From JACMRI01 sp043778625 (GTDB taxonomy: Bacteria > Bacteroidota > Bacteroidia > UBA4408): DNA of 5,649 nucleotides. The stretch spans positions 1 to 5,649 of the forward strand of contig JAYWFU010000101.1 of assembly GCA_043778625.1 (NCBI GenBank), read 5' to 3'. Below are positions 1-5,649 of the stretch, piece after piece (position 1 is the first letter of the stretch; each line of letters begins with the position of its first letter). The notes under the pieces are model-generated. The model was not told the DNA's origin. It ran no database searches and saw only the letters and a program-made list of their open reading frames with translations. The translations under genes were made by a program, and so were the position numbers.

Positions 1-234
1 TTCGATAGTGCTTACCGATGCTCCCTCGTTGCTTATTGTTGTGCCACGTGCCGTATCGGTTACAAAGTCAGCATCTACGGGTATTATGGGTTGGTTTTCG
101 ACATCAATGCGTTTAAATTTAAACCAATGATTGTCGGGGGCTGGATGTATGGTTATAGTGGCTAATTTGCCAGTGTGTAATCCTATTCCGTTTATTGTAA
201 CGGGGTGTTGTAGCGTACGTTGTTTTATTATCAT
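1..234 (-). CDS. lpxC: LpxC, UDP-3-O-acyl-N-acetylglucosamine deacetylase, N-terminal 78 residues (cut by the window edge)
   Basis: The enzyme removes the acetyl group from UDP-3-O-acyl-GlcNAc, the committed zinc-dependent cytosolic step of lipid A synthesis. The visible part begins MIIKQRTLQHPV and continues through GIGLHTGK (residues 16-23), a TITIHPAP segment (26-33) and STIE (75-78). These match the start of E. coli LpxC (MIKQRTL, GVGLHTGK, LRPAP, STVEH) almost without gaps. The last codon in the window is E78, which aligns with the general base E78 of E. coli; the zinc ligand H79 would be the next codon. The start is fixed at the ATG at 234, because an in-frame TAG lies 33 nt upstream with no other ATG, GTG or TTG between. 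In Bacteroidota LpxC is commonly fused to FabZ (3-hydroxyacyl-ACP dehydratase), but the fusion point lies outside the window and cannot be checked. There is no Shine-Dalgarno sequence; the codons just upstream are A/T-rich. The gene is divergent from the HMG-CoA lyase gene. Confidence 0.93.
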   Translation of the reverse strand, partial: MIIKQRTLQHPVTINGIGLHTGKLATITIHPAPDNHWFKFKRIDVENQPIIPVDADFVTDTARGTTISNEGASVSTIE

Positions 235-425
235 TTTGGATATAAAGACTAATGCGTTATTTAACTAACTGTATAATTAGGTTAAAAATAAAAATAGTTT
301 ACATACCTAACTACCTATTACCACAAGAGTTATTAACCACGCAATTGCTTTATTTAGCGACATAAAAAATAATATATAAGTACCGTTTTAAGTTAAATTT
401 GCAGTATATAATAAATTATAGCACG
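235..425. other. Divergent intergenic region between lpxC and the HMG-CoA lyase gene
   Basis: This is 191 nt of AT-rich DNA that must hold the promoters of both divergent genes. On the plus strand an exact Bacteroidota -7 box lies at 394-401 (separate entry). On the minus strand the best candidate for lpxC is TATTTTTA (290-283), 7 of 8 to TAnnTTTG, with no TTTG at the usual -33 distance, so it is weak. I see no open frame with coding character, no RNA gene and no strong hairpin. Confidence 0.6.
394..401 (+). promoter_or_regulatory. Bacteroidota-type -7 promoter box for the HMG-CoA lyase gene
   Basis: TAAATTTG matches the TAnnTTTG consensus recognised by the Bacteroidota primary sigma factor at every fixed position. 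Transcription would start near 407-408, leaving a leader of about 18 nt before the ATG at 426. No TTTG is present about 20 nt upstream, so the -33 element is missing or degenerate. The position also argues against translation from the in-frame TTG at 399, which lies inside the box. Confidence 0.55.
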
Positions 426-1289
426 ATGAATAAGCCTATACACATTACCGAATGCCCACGCGATGCAATGCAAGGCATTAAAGCGTTTATACCTACTGAA
501 CTCAAAATAGAATACATTAATCAGTTACTACAATGTAATTTTGATGTGTTAGATTTTGGAAGCTTTGTATCGCCCAAAGCCATACCACAACTGCACGACA
601 CGGCATTGGTATTAAGTAAATTAAACCTAAACCAACGTACTAAATTATTAGCTATTATTGCTAACGAACGTGGCGTACATGACGCTTGTGTGCATGAAGA
701 AATAACATACTTGGGCTTTCCGTTCTCGGTATCCGAAACGTTTCAGTTACGTAATACCAATACTACTATTAACCAAAGTTTACATACTATTGATGCGCTA
801 CAAGCCTTATGTAGCAAGCATAACAAGCAGTTGTTAGTGTACTTGAGTATGGCATTTGGCAACCCCTATGGCGATGTGTGGCATCAAGATATTGTAACAC
901 AACACGCCGAAACCCTTGCTAACATGGGCGTGCAACACATAGCCCTAGCTGATACCGTGGGCTGTAGTACACCACACAACATAACTCAATTATTAAGTAC
1001 TGTAATGCCACAACTCCCTAAAGTGAGTATTGGTGCGCATTTGCACAGTACGTTGGCTACTATTGAACAAAAAATTGAAGCAGTATTAGCCGCAGGTTGT
1101 ACACGTATTGATACTGCTATTAAAGGCTACGGAGGTTGCCCCATGGCTACCGATGAACTTACTGGTAACGTGGCTACTGAAGTTGTGCTTAATTATTTAG
1201 CCAAAAATTCATTTACATCTAGCATTGATGCACCTGCATTTGCTAACTCCTTAGCGCTTAGTAGTAAGGTGTTTGAAACTTATCATTAA
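426..1289 (+). CDS. Hydroxymethylglutaryl-CoA lyase, Bacteroidota type (287 aa)
   Basis: A member of the DRE-TIM metallolyase (HMGL-like) family, expected to split 3-hydroxy-3-methylglutaryl-CoA into acetoacetate and acetyl-CoA, the last step of leucine breakdown, in the cytosol. From the ATG at 426, the PRD motif gives R12 and D13, followed by Q16. SFVSPK follows at about 45-50, GNPYGD at about 145-150, the metal-binding HxH at H205/H207, GGCPMA with the catalytic-loop cysteine C238, and LTGN ending at N248. These correspond to R41, D42, H233, H235, C266 and N275 of the human enzyme. The length is normal for a bacterial HMG-CoA lyase without a transit peptide. Two local differences from the human form are ECPRDAMQ in place of VGPRDGLQ, and an aspartate (D43) where human has E72; I remember both as normal in Bacteroidota homologues. 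The ATG at 426 is preferred over the upstream TTG at 399, which overlaps the promoter box. No Shine-Dalgarno sequence is seen. Names used elsewhere are mvaB and hmgL. A related aldol-type lyase acting on another acyl-CoA cannot be fully excluded. Confidence 0.88.
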   Translation: MNKPIHITECPRDAMQGIKAFIPTELKIEYINQLLQCNFDVLDFGSFVSPKAIPQLHDTALVLSKLNLNQRTKLLAIIANERGVHDACVHEEITYLGFPFSVSETFQLRNTNTTINQSLHTIDALQALCSKHNKQLLVYLSMAFGNPYGDVWHQDIVTQHAETLANMGVQHIALADTVGCSTPHNITQLLSTVMPQLPKVSIGAHLHSTLATIEQKIEAVLAAGCTRIDTAIKGYGGCPMATDELTGNVATEVVLNYLAKNSFTSSIDAPAFANSLALSSKVFETYH

Positions 1290-1306
1290 CTTAATTACGT
1301 TTATTA

Positions 1307-1360
1307 TTTTAACCTACAACGCCCTGCAAACTTATGTTTGCAGGGCGTTGTAGGTTAAAA
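1307..1360. terminator. Perfect 25-bp inverted repeat between convergent genes, probable bidirectional terminator
   Basis: The arms 1307-1331 and 1336-1360 are perfectly complementary over 25 bp and enclose a TTAT loop (1332-1335). The core is GC-rich (CGCCCTGC / GCAGGGCG), and the outer four pairs are TTTT/AAAA. It lies 17 nt after the stop of the HMG-CoA lyase gene and 11 nt after the stop of the convergent DUF937-like gene, the expected place for a shared terminator. Neither strand has a U-tract after the stem: the outer arms read TTTT-stem-AAAA, the reverse of a canonical intrinsic terminator. It may therefore stop transcription less canonically, or mainly protect both 3' ends. Confidence 0.7.
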
Positions 1361-1371
1361 ATAGAGTTGAG

Positions 1372-1863
1372 TTATTTACCAAATAAACCTTTAAGCATTC
1401 CTGCAATACCTCCAGTTGCGTTTCCGCCACCGGCTACTTGCCCAATAATACTAGCAATATCAAGGTTTCCGCCTCCTACTGCACTAAGTATGCCTTGTAG
1501 GTCGAAACTTTTATCGTTAGGGTCGTTAGTTTTTTTGGTTAATGAGTTTAACACATTAGGTACCATTGATGCTACAATACTGTTAGCTGCCGTGGCATCT
1601 AACCCAAATTTGCTCATTAAGCCTCCTGCTACGCTTTGTACAATGTTAGTTACCATTGGGTTGCTACTTATGTTGCCACTACTACTTAGTAAGCCCGCTA
1701 CATTAGCTCCGTTGCCCGATGCTATTTGCGATTTTAATGCGTCCATAATACCTGTTGCAGTATCCGAAATAGCGGCATCGTTATGTTCGTTAGGTATTGC
1801 TGGGTTATTTACAATTGCATCGCCTGCGTGTTCTTTTACTAAATTTACTAGGTTTTCAAACAT
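1372..1863 (-). CDS. DUF937-like (YidB-like) small glycine-rich protein, 163 aa
   Basis: The function is unknown. The protein begins MFENLVNLVKEHAGDAIVNNP, a start I recognise from Bacteroidota proteins assigned to DUF937, the family that includes E. coli YidB. The body (about 28-110) is rich in Ala, Ser, Gly and Asn, with predicted helical stretches such as GLMSKFGLDATAANSIVAS (81-99). A short polar linker follows (KKTNDPNDKS, 110-119), then LQGILSAVGGGNLDIASIIG (122-141) and a glycine-rich tail ending GMLKGLFGK. There is no signal peptide, no clear membrane segment and no catalytic motif. The ATG at 1863 lies 27 nt after the stop of the polyprenyl synthase gene on the same strand, so the two are probably cotranscribed. 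The leader is an A-rich stretch (ACAACAAAAAACAAC) without a Shine-Dalgarno sequence. The family link is from memory of the N-terminus and overall character, not from a search. Confidence 0.7.
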   Translation of the reverse strand: MFENLVNLVKEHAGDAIVNNPAIPNEHNDAAISDTATGIMDALKSQIASGNGANVAGLLSSSGNISSNPMVTNIVQSVAGGLMSKFGLDATAANSIVASMVPNVLNSLTKKTNDPNDKSFDLQGILSAVGGGNLDIASIIGQVAGGGNATGGIAGMLKGLFGK

Positions 1864-1890
1864 GTTGTTTTTTGTTGTTAGGGGTTTGTG

Positions 1891-2868
1891 TTATTTTTTT
1901 CGTTCAACGGTGTAATTTACTAATAGTTCGAGCGCAGTACGTGCCTCGTTATTGGTAAATTGTTGTAACAAATGTAATGCTTCGTTTTTAATGGTTATCA
2001 TTTTTTGCTCGGCATACTCCACCCCTTTATATTTTTGAACAAATGATAGTACTTGTTTTACTTTGTCGTTTTCGTTATTATTACTTTTTACAATATGTAT
2101 TATGCGTTGCTTTTCGAGCCACGAAGCCTTATTTAATGCGTGTATTAGCGGTAGCGTCATTTTTTTTTCTTTCACATCGTTGCCCAATGGTTTACCCACA
2201 TCATCAGTGCCATAGTCAAATAAGTCATCTTTTATTTGAAACGCAATTCCGACAAGATTACCAAATTTTTTGATTAGCTCCATATCCTGTACCGTGTGTA
2301 CTTTGGTACTAGCAACGCCTGCGGCACAACATGCTGCAATTAAGGAGGCGGTTTTTTTGCGTATTACCTCAAAATAAATGTTCTCGTCGATGTTGAGCTT
2401 ACGGGCTTTTTCTATTTGTAATAATTCTCCCTCTGCCATTTCGCGTGTGGCTTCGCTTACTATTTCAAGCAATTCAAACTCTTTGTGTTCCACACTTAGT
2501 AGTAAGCCTCTTGCTAATAAATAATCGCCCACAAGCACAGCAATTTTATTTTTCCAAAGTGCATTTATGCTAAAAAAACCACGGCGTAGTTTGGAGTCAT
2601 CCACCACATCGTCGTGTACTAATGTGGCAGTGTGCATTAGCTCAATTAACGATGCCGCACGGTAAGTACTATCGTTAATATCGTTAAATAATTTGGCAGT
2701 TAGCAATACAAATAATGGGCGTATTTGTTTACCCTTACGCTTTACTATATACCTTGTAATGGTGTCTAACAAAGGTGCTTTGCTTTTCATTACCTCTCTA
2801 AACTTGGTTTCAAAAATCTCCATTTCAGCTTGCACTGGAGATTTTATCTGGGAATATATATCAGCCAT
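1891..2868 (-). CDS. ispB: Long-chain polyprenyl diphosphate synthase (IspB-like), 325 aa
   Basis: A trans-isoprenyl diphosphate synthase that adds isopentenyl diphosphate units to an allylic primer, most likely to make the menaquinone side chain. The class motifs are all present in order: GKQIRP (46-51, substrate-binding Lys/Arg), the first aspartate-rich motif HDDVVDD (D86, D87, D90), RRG (95-97), GDYLLARG (114-121), KKT (171-173), the second aspartate-rich motif QIKDDLFDYG (D214, D215, D218) and GKPLGND (225-231) followed by KEKKMTLP. The residues just before the first aspartate motif are small (ATLV, with Ala at -5), as in E. coli IspB (HTATLLHDD); short-chain farnesyl or geranylgeranyl synthases usually have an aromatic residue at -4 or -5. 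A product longer than C20 is therefore inferred, but the exact chain length is not readable. Length is normal. The ATG at 2868 begins MADIYSQIKSPV, right for this family. It is followed by the DUF937-like gene and lies 111 nt behind the 77-codon gene. Confidence 0.93.
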   Translation of the reverse strand: MADIYSQIKSPVQAEMEIFETKFREVMKSKAPLLDTITRYIVKRKGKQIRPLFVLLTAKLFNDINDSTYRAASLIELMHTATLVHDDVVDDSKLRRGFFSINALWKNKIAVLVGDYLLARGLLLSVEHKEFELLEIVSEATREMAEGELLQIEKARKLNIDENIYFEVIRKKTASLIAACCAAGVASTKVHTVQDMELIKKFGNLVGIAFQIKDDLFDYGTDDVGKPLGNDVKEKKMTLPLIHALNKASWLEKQRIIHIVKSNNNENDKVKQVLSFVQKYKGVEYAEQKMITIKNEALHLLQQFTNNEARTALELLVNYTVERKK

Positions 2869-2899
2869 ATACTAGGTGGGTATTGTTGTTATTATAATG

Positions 2900-2924
2900 T
2901 GGTAAATGTAGTGTTAATTTACCA
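2900..2924. repeat. 8-bp inverted repeat upstream of the polyprenyl synthase gene
   Basis: TGGTAAAT (2900-2907) and ATTTACCA (2917-2924) form a perfect inverted repeat with a 9-nt spacer. It lies 32-56 nt upstream of the synthase ATG and overlaps the best promoter candidate. It could be an operator for a dimeric regulator, or a weak hairpin at the end of the upstream transcript. The stem is too short and AT-rich to be a convincing terminator, and chance is possible. Confidence 0.3.
2903..2910 (-). promoter_or_regulatory. Candidate -7 box for the polyprenyl synthase gene
   Basis: Read on the minus strand, TACATTTA matches 7 of 8 positions of TAnnTTTG and would give a leader of roughly 28 nt. 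A TTG lies 15 nt further upstream, closer than the usual -33 spacing. A TTTG at 2950-2947 is too far away. This is a weak assignment, made because the 111-nt gap is the only room for a promoter between the two minus-strand gene pairs. Confidence 0.25.
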
Positions 2925-2979
2925 GCAAGCATGTTATACTTTAATTCAAAACACACTAGTAATGTAATGTATTGTTAAG

Positions 2980-3213
2980 TTACAGTTCCCAATCGGCTTT
3001 ACCCTCAGCTTTACGTTTATCTTTCTTCTCTTGATAAAGAGCTACTTTTTCAAAATCTTCAAAGTAAGGAATACCCTTGTACTTATCATAAAACTTTTGT
3101 TTTTGTTCTGTTGTTAGCTCTACTTTCTGTTCCTCTACCACGTTGTAATACCGTTCTAAAAATAGTATTGGATTGTGTTGTATTATTCTAAATACTTTTT
3201 CCCAGTGTTCCAT
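2980..3213 (-). CDS. Small protein of unknown function behind the DNA methyltransferase gene, 77 aa
   Basis: I do not recognise a family. The protein is small, charged and apparently soluble. An N-terminal amphipathic stretch with aromatic residues (WEKVFRIIQHNPILFLERYY, 4-23) is followed by a Glu/Gln/Lys-rich helical stretch (27-45), a KGIPYFEDFEKVALY segment (46-60) and a strongly basic, acidic-mixed tail (KKDKRKAEGKADWEL). It has no signal peptide, membrane segment, cysteine pair or DNA-binding motif that I can identify. The ATG at 3213 is only 4 nt beyond the stop of the methyltransferase gene, so the two are almost certainly one transcript and probably translationally coupled. It reads as a real gene rather than chance: its position is tight, its codon use resembles the neighbours, and no longer frame opposes it. 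A small accessory subunit or regulator of the methyltransferase is possible but only inferred from position. Confidence 0.72.
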   Translation of the reverse strand: MEHWEKVFRIIQHNPILFLERYYNVVEEQKVELTTEQKQKFYDKYKGIPYFEDFEKVALYQEKKDKRKAEGKADWEL

Positions 3214-3217
3214 GCGT

Positions 3218-5649
3218 TTAATTTATTATCGTTTTTACTAATTTGTCAATGGCAGTAATTTCGGTGGCTACCTGTTTTTTAATTTCGGTACGTAGCTTAC
3301 CTAGGTGTAGCGCACTTAGTGGCTGTGTGGGCGCATTATTAGTTATGTAGGCTAATGCTTTGCTATGCGCTAACGCACTTAACTCAGCTAGTTTTAGGTG
3401 GGTGGCATTAGCGGTATTAAATTTAGGGTAGTATATGTCTAATATTTTTTTGTGTACGTGCCTTGGTCCAAATAATCCTCTTGCTTGAAAATCTTTCATC
3501 ATTTTATTGGGCAAAGTAGCATTTAAAATAGCCGTTAAGTAGTAGGCTTCGTTGATGTCGTGGGTGTAAAGTACATATGCAACACTCTCCACAATAAATT
3601 CTAAATCAATAGCACTGCGTTGCACAATGGTTGCGTTGGCATCTTTGGCCGATGCGTTGTACAGCACTAAGTACGGAGCATTAAGGTTTTGGGTACTAAG
3701 CTTGTTTTGATAATTAATATAATTAGTGGCGGTGTACTTAACATTTAATTCGGTGCGGTGTATTTGCCAAATGTTCTCAATGTTAGTAAACCATTTGTAG
3801 GCTTTTAAGTAGCCCTCGGTTAATAATTTTTCGGGAGCTAATAATTCAATATGCTTACGTGGTGTACCATCGTTGTGTGGTGTGTTATGTACTAAAATAG
3901 GTAGTGTAACTAGGTCGGGGTTATGTAATGCAAACGGCAATATACTCTTGGATAATGCCGTACGAAACAAAAATTTAGATTCTATTTGCCCCTGCATTTT
4001 TATTTCTTTCCAAGGCATTTTTGCATCTGGCACTACCAACGGCGATGTATTAATAGTTTGCACGGGGTTACTTAATATAACCTCGTTTACTTGTTTTGTT
4101 TCAACAAAATAAAACGTACGAGGCACTATAATAGCCCCTTGTTTAAATTGTTTTTTGTACGGATTAAGTTTAGTAACCGTTTTTAACTTAGTAGTACTAA
4201 AAGCTGATGACTTACCTTGCTTGGCATAAAACCACGTTACTTCAGTTTCAGTTAATTTTTGTTGAGCTAACGTGTAGTTGCAATTATGCGATGGCACTTT
4301 ACCTTCAAAACTTAATCCCTGCAAGCCTTTCGTAGGGAACGACTTGGGCAACCCTAACGGCACGTGTGTAGCAAACAATACTGCGCTTGGTATATTAAAT
4401 AATGGGCTTACGTTGTTAAGGTCCCAAATACTGGTAAGCGCAAAGCCTAATGCTTTGCTGCTGCGGGTGTTGTCGTGTTGCTTGCCGTTACAAAAACTGC
4501 GAGGTAGCACAAACGCCAGTTGCCCTTCTTCTTTTAAAAAATAAGCACTACAATACGCCAAAAATATAGCCGCAATTTCTAGGTGAGGTAGTGTACCATC
4601 TTCAGTAGGTTTTACCTCATATTTTTCGGCCAATGTTTTTAGTACCAGTTGATACTCTTTATTTTTTACGCTACTGTAAGTAAACCATGGAGGATTGCCT
4701 ATTACATAATTAAATTGTTTGGCTAAAAAATAAGGCTTGTACAAGTTTTTAATAATAAAACTCCAAATACTATCTCTACCTTTTTCCTTAGCTATTTTTA
4801 ATCCGCCATATATTTTATAAAAACTGGCTGATATATTATCGTTAAACCCTGTGTTGCCCAACTGCTGTGCAATAGCGTTACTTAGCGTTAGCTCGTTAAT
4901 AGGGGCTTTGTGCATGGTTACTGTGGCCAGCTCCTCGCACACATCTATGGCGGTGTTAAATAATATGTCGTTATCAGCGCCTAAAATTTGTGTGCTTAGT
5001 AGAAGTTTTTCTCTGTCAATATCCATTCTAAATTCTCCGCCAAATAAGTTATTAACTCCCTCAGGCGCAAGCAAGGTGTTAGCCAATATTACATTAATAT
5101 AAATAGGTTGTTGATACTTACCTACACCTTTGCCAAGGCTTATTAACACAGTGGTTTTAGCTATTTGTACACTTAGCGGGTGTATATCAATACCATACAC
5201 GCAGGCATTAATTTGCTCGGGCGACAAATTAGGGTGTAGCTTTTTGAGTTGATGAATGCTGGCTCTTAAAAACGACCCGCTACCACAACTAGGGTCAAGT
5301 ATTTTATCAGTGGGTTTAAAATTAAATTCGTTTACTACACGTTCGCACAACCAATCGGGGGTGTAGTATTCGCCAAGGGCTAAGCGTGTGTCAAGGTCTA
5401 TTAACTCTTGATATACTCCTTTTAGTACGTCTTCGTCCACGTTGTTAAAATCAAACAACGAAAGCTCCTGCGCTAAGGTTCTAAACGTGGCTTTAAGTTT
5501 ATTAAAATACTTATCGTTGTGTACCCAATGAAAGAAGTCATTGTCCACAAAATTTTTAACTGACCTAGGCTTATTGTTAATGAATAAAAAGCGAGTAGAT
5601 TTGTAGAATAAATTAAAAAACAATGGAACAAAAGTATCAAAGCCTATCC
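3218..5649 (-). CDS. N6-adenine DNA methyltransferase, Eco57I / type IIG-like, N-terminus cut by the window edge
   Basis: Transfers a methyl group from S-adenosylmethionine to adenine N6 in DNA. Residues are counted from the codon at 5623-5621. Motif X is GEYYTPDWL (84-92), motif I is DPSCGSGSF (110-118), the acidic end of the next strand is GIDI (144-147), and the catalytic motif IV is NPPW (310-313). EEGQLAFVLPRSF (365-377) is the later conserved strand of this fold. The C-terminal part (about 420-735) resembles a target-recognition domain and ends with RGLFGPRHVHKKILDIYYP (715-733), then a basic helical tail. Motif I to motif IV spans 200 residues, longer than in compact adenine methyltransferases, which suggests an inserted segment at about 188-300. 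The gene is partial: the frame is open to base 5649 (IGFDTFVP precedes the codon at 5623), and the first in-frame ATG is codon 200, inside the catalytic domain. The TTG at 5623 is therefore unlikely to be the start. No PD-(D/E)XK nuclease motif is seen in the visible part; one could lie upstream. It is followed 4 nt later by the 77-codon gene. Confidence 0.88.
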   Translation of the reverse strand, partial: IGFDTFVPLFFNLFYKSTRFLFINNKPRSVKNFVDNDFFHWVHNDKYFNKLKATFRTLAQELSLFDFNNVDEDVLKGVYQELIDLDTRLALGEYYTPDWLCERVVNEFNFKPTDKILDPSCGSGSFLRASIHQLKKLHPNLSPEQINACVYGIDIHPLSVQIAKTTVLISLGKGVGKYQQPIYINVILANTLLAPEGVNNLFGGEFRMDIDREKLLLSTQILGADNDILFNTAIDVCEELATVTMHKAPINELTLSNAIAQQLGNTGFNDNISASFYKIYGGLKIAKEKGRDSIWSFIIKNLYKPYFLAKQFNYVIGNPPWFTYSSVKNKEYQLVLKTLAEKYEVKPTEDGTLPHLEIAAIFLAYCSAYFLKEEGQLAFVLPRSFCNGKQHDNTRSSKALGFALTSIWDLNNVSPLFNIPSAVLFATHVPLGLPKSFPTKGLQGLSFEGKVPSHNCNYTLAQQKLTETEVTWFYAKQGKSSAFSTTKLKTVTKLNPYKKQFKQGAIIVPRTFYFVETKQVNEVILSNPVQTINTSPLVVPDAKMPWKEIKMQGQIESKFLFRTALSKSILPFALHNPDLVTLPILVHNTPHNDGTPRKHIELLAPEKLLTEGYLKAYKWFTNIENIWQIHRTELNVKYTATNYINYQNKLSTQNLNAPYLVLYNASAKDANATIVQRSAIDLEFIVESVAYVLYTHDINEAYYLTAILNATLPNKMMKDFQARGLFGPRHVHKKILDIYYPKFNTANATHLKLAELSALAHSKALAYITNNAPTQPLSALHLGKLRTEIKKQVATEITAIDKLVKTIIN

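Noticed and set aside
111..124. 14-bp perfect palindrome GTTTAAATTTAAAC
   Set aside because: It lies within the lpxC coding sequence and encodes the expected Phe/Lys-rich stretch (WFKFK); AT-rich self-complementary words of this size are expected by chance.
399..425. TTG at 399 as the start of the HMG-CoA lyase
   Set aside because: It lies within the exact -7 box TAAATTTG, and the nine extra residues do not resemble the family; the ATG at 426 gives the normal start just before the first strand.
278..1363. 13-nt word TAGGTTAAAAATA shared by the lpxC leader (278-290) and the right edge of the hairpin (1351-1363)
   Set aside because: A match of this length between AT-rich intergenic stretches is plausible by chance, and no longer similarity flanks it.
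1334..1915. Plus-strand open frame of 193 codons
   Set aside because: It is antisense to the DUF937-like gene and the end of the synthase gene, starts inside the hairpin, and its Pro/Leu-rich, low-complexity translation mirrors the Gly/Ala/Asn-rich protein on the other strand.
2160..2168. Run of nine T (nine A in the coding sense) inside the prenyl synthase gene, a possible slippage site
   Set aside because: It encodes the normal KEKKM segment of the family with ordinary Glu and Lys codons; nothing suggests programmed slippage.
2043..2875. Two short plus-strand open frames (2043-2273 and 2693-2875)
   Set aside because: Both lie inside the polyprenyl synthase gene, whose motifs are complete on the minus strand; their translations have no protein-like pattern.
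3873..5102. Three short plus-strand open frames (3873-4112, 4278-4544, 4851-5102)
   Set aside because: All are antisense to the methyltransferase gene, which is well supported by motifs, and none has a recognisable domain or promoter.

Overview
The window looks like chromosomal DNA of a member of the Bacteroidota. Four things point there. The N-terminus of LpxC, a long-chain polyprenyl diphosphate synthase and a DUF937-like protein all resemble proteins of that phylum as I remember them. The HMG-CoA lyase has the ECPRDAMQG / DFGSFVSPKAIPQ form that I associate with Bacteroidota. An exact match to the Bacteroidota -7 promoter box (TAnnTTTG) precedes one gene. The coding starts are preceded by A-rich leaders without a Shine-Dalgarno sequence. 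The DNA is AT-rich throughout, and no gene stands out in composition by eye. No species can be named from this window.

Layout. At the left edge, on the minus strand, are the first 78 codons of lpxC (lipid A synthesis), cut just after the catalytic glutamate. A 191-nt divergent intergenic region separates it from a plus-strand HMG-CoA lyase gene (426-1289). That gene converges on a minus-strand gene, and the 82 nt between them hold a perfect 25-bp inverted repeat with a TTAT loop, probably a bidirectional transcription-end hairpin. The rest is a collinear minus-strand block. In order of transcription, right to left, it holds a large N6-adenine DNA methyltransferase of the Eco57I/type IIG kind that runs off the right edge, a 77-codon gene of unknown function 4 nt behind it, a 111-nt gap with a small inverted repeat, a polyprenyl diphosphate synthase, and the DUF937-like gene 27 nt further on.

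How the genes fit together. LpxC (outer-membrane lipid A), the prenyl synthase (quinone side chain) and HMG-CoA lyase (leucine breakdown) are ordinary metabolic or envelope genes and do not form one pathway. The methyltransferase and its small partner are the accessory element. A methyltransferase of this architecture is typical of restriction-modification or related phage-defence loci, but its N-terminus and any further partners lie outside the window, so no complete system can be claimed here. There is no RNA gene, insertion sequence or CRISPR array that I can support, and no gene-free stretch exceeds 300 nt.
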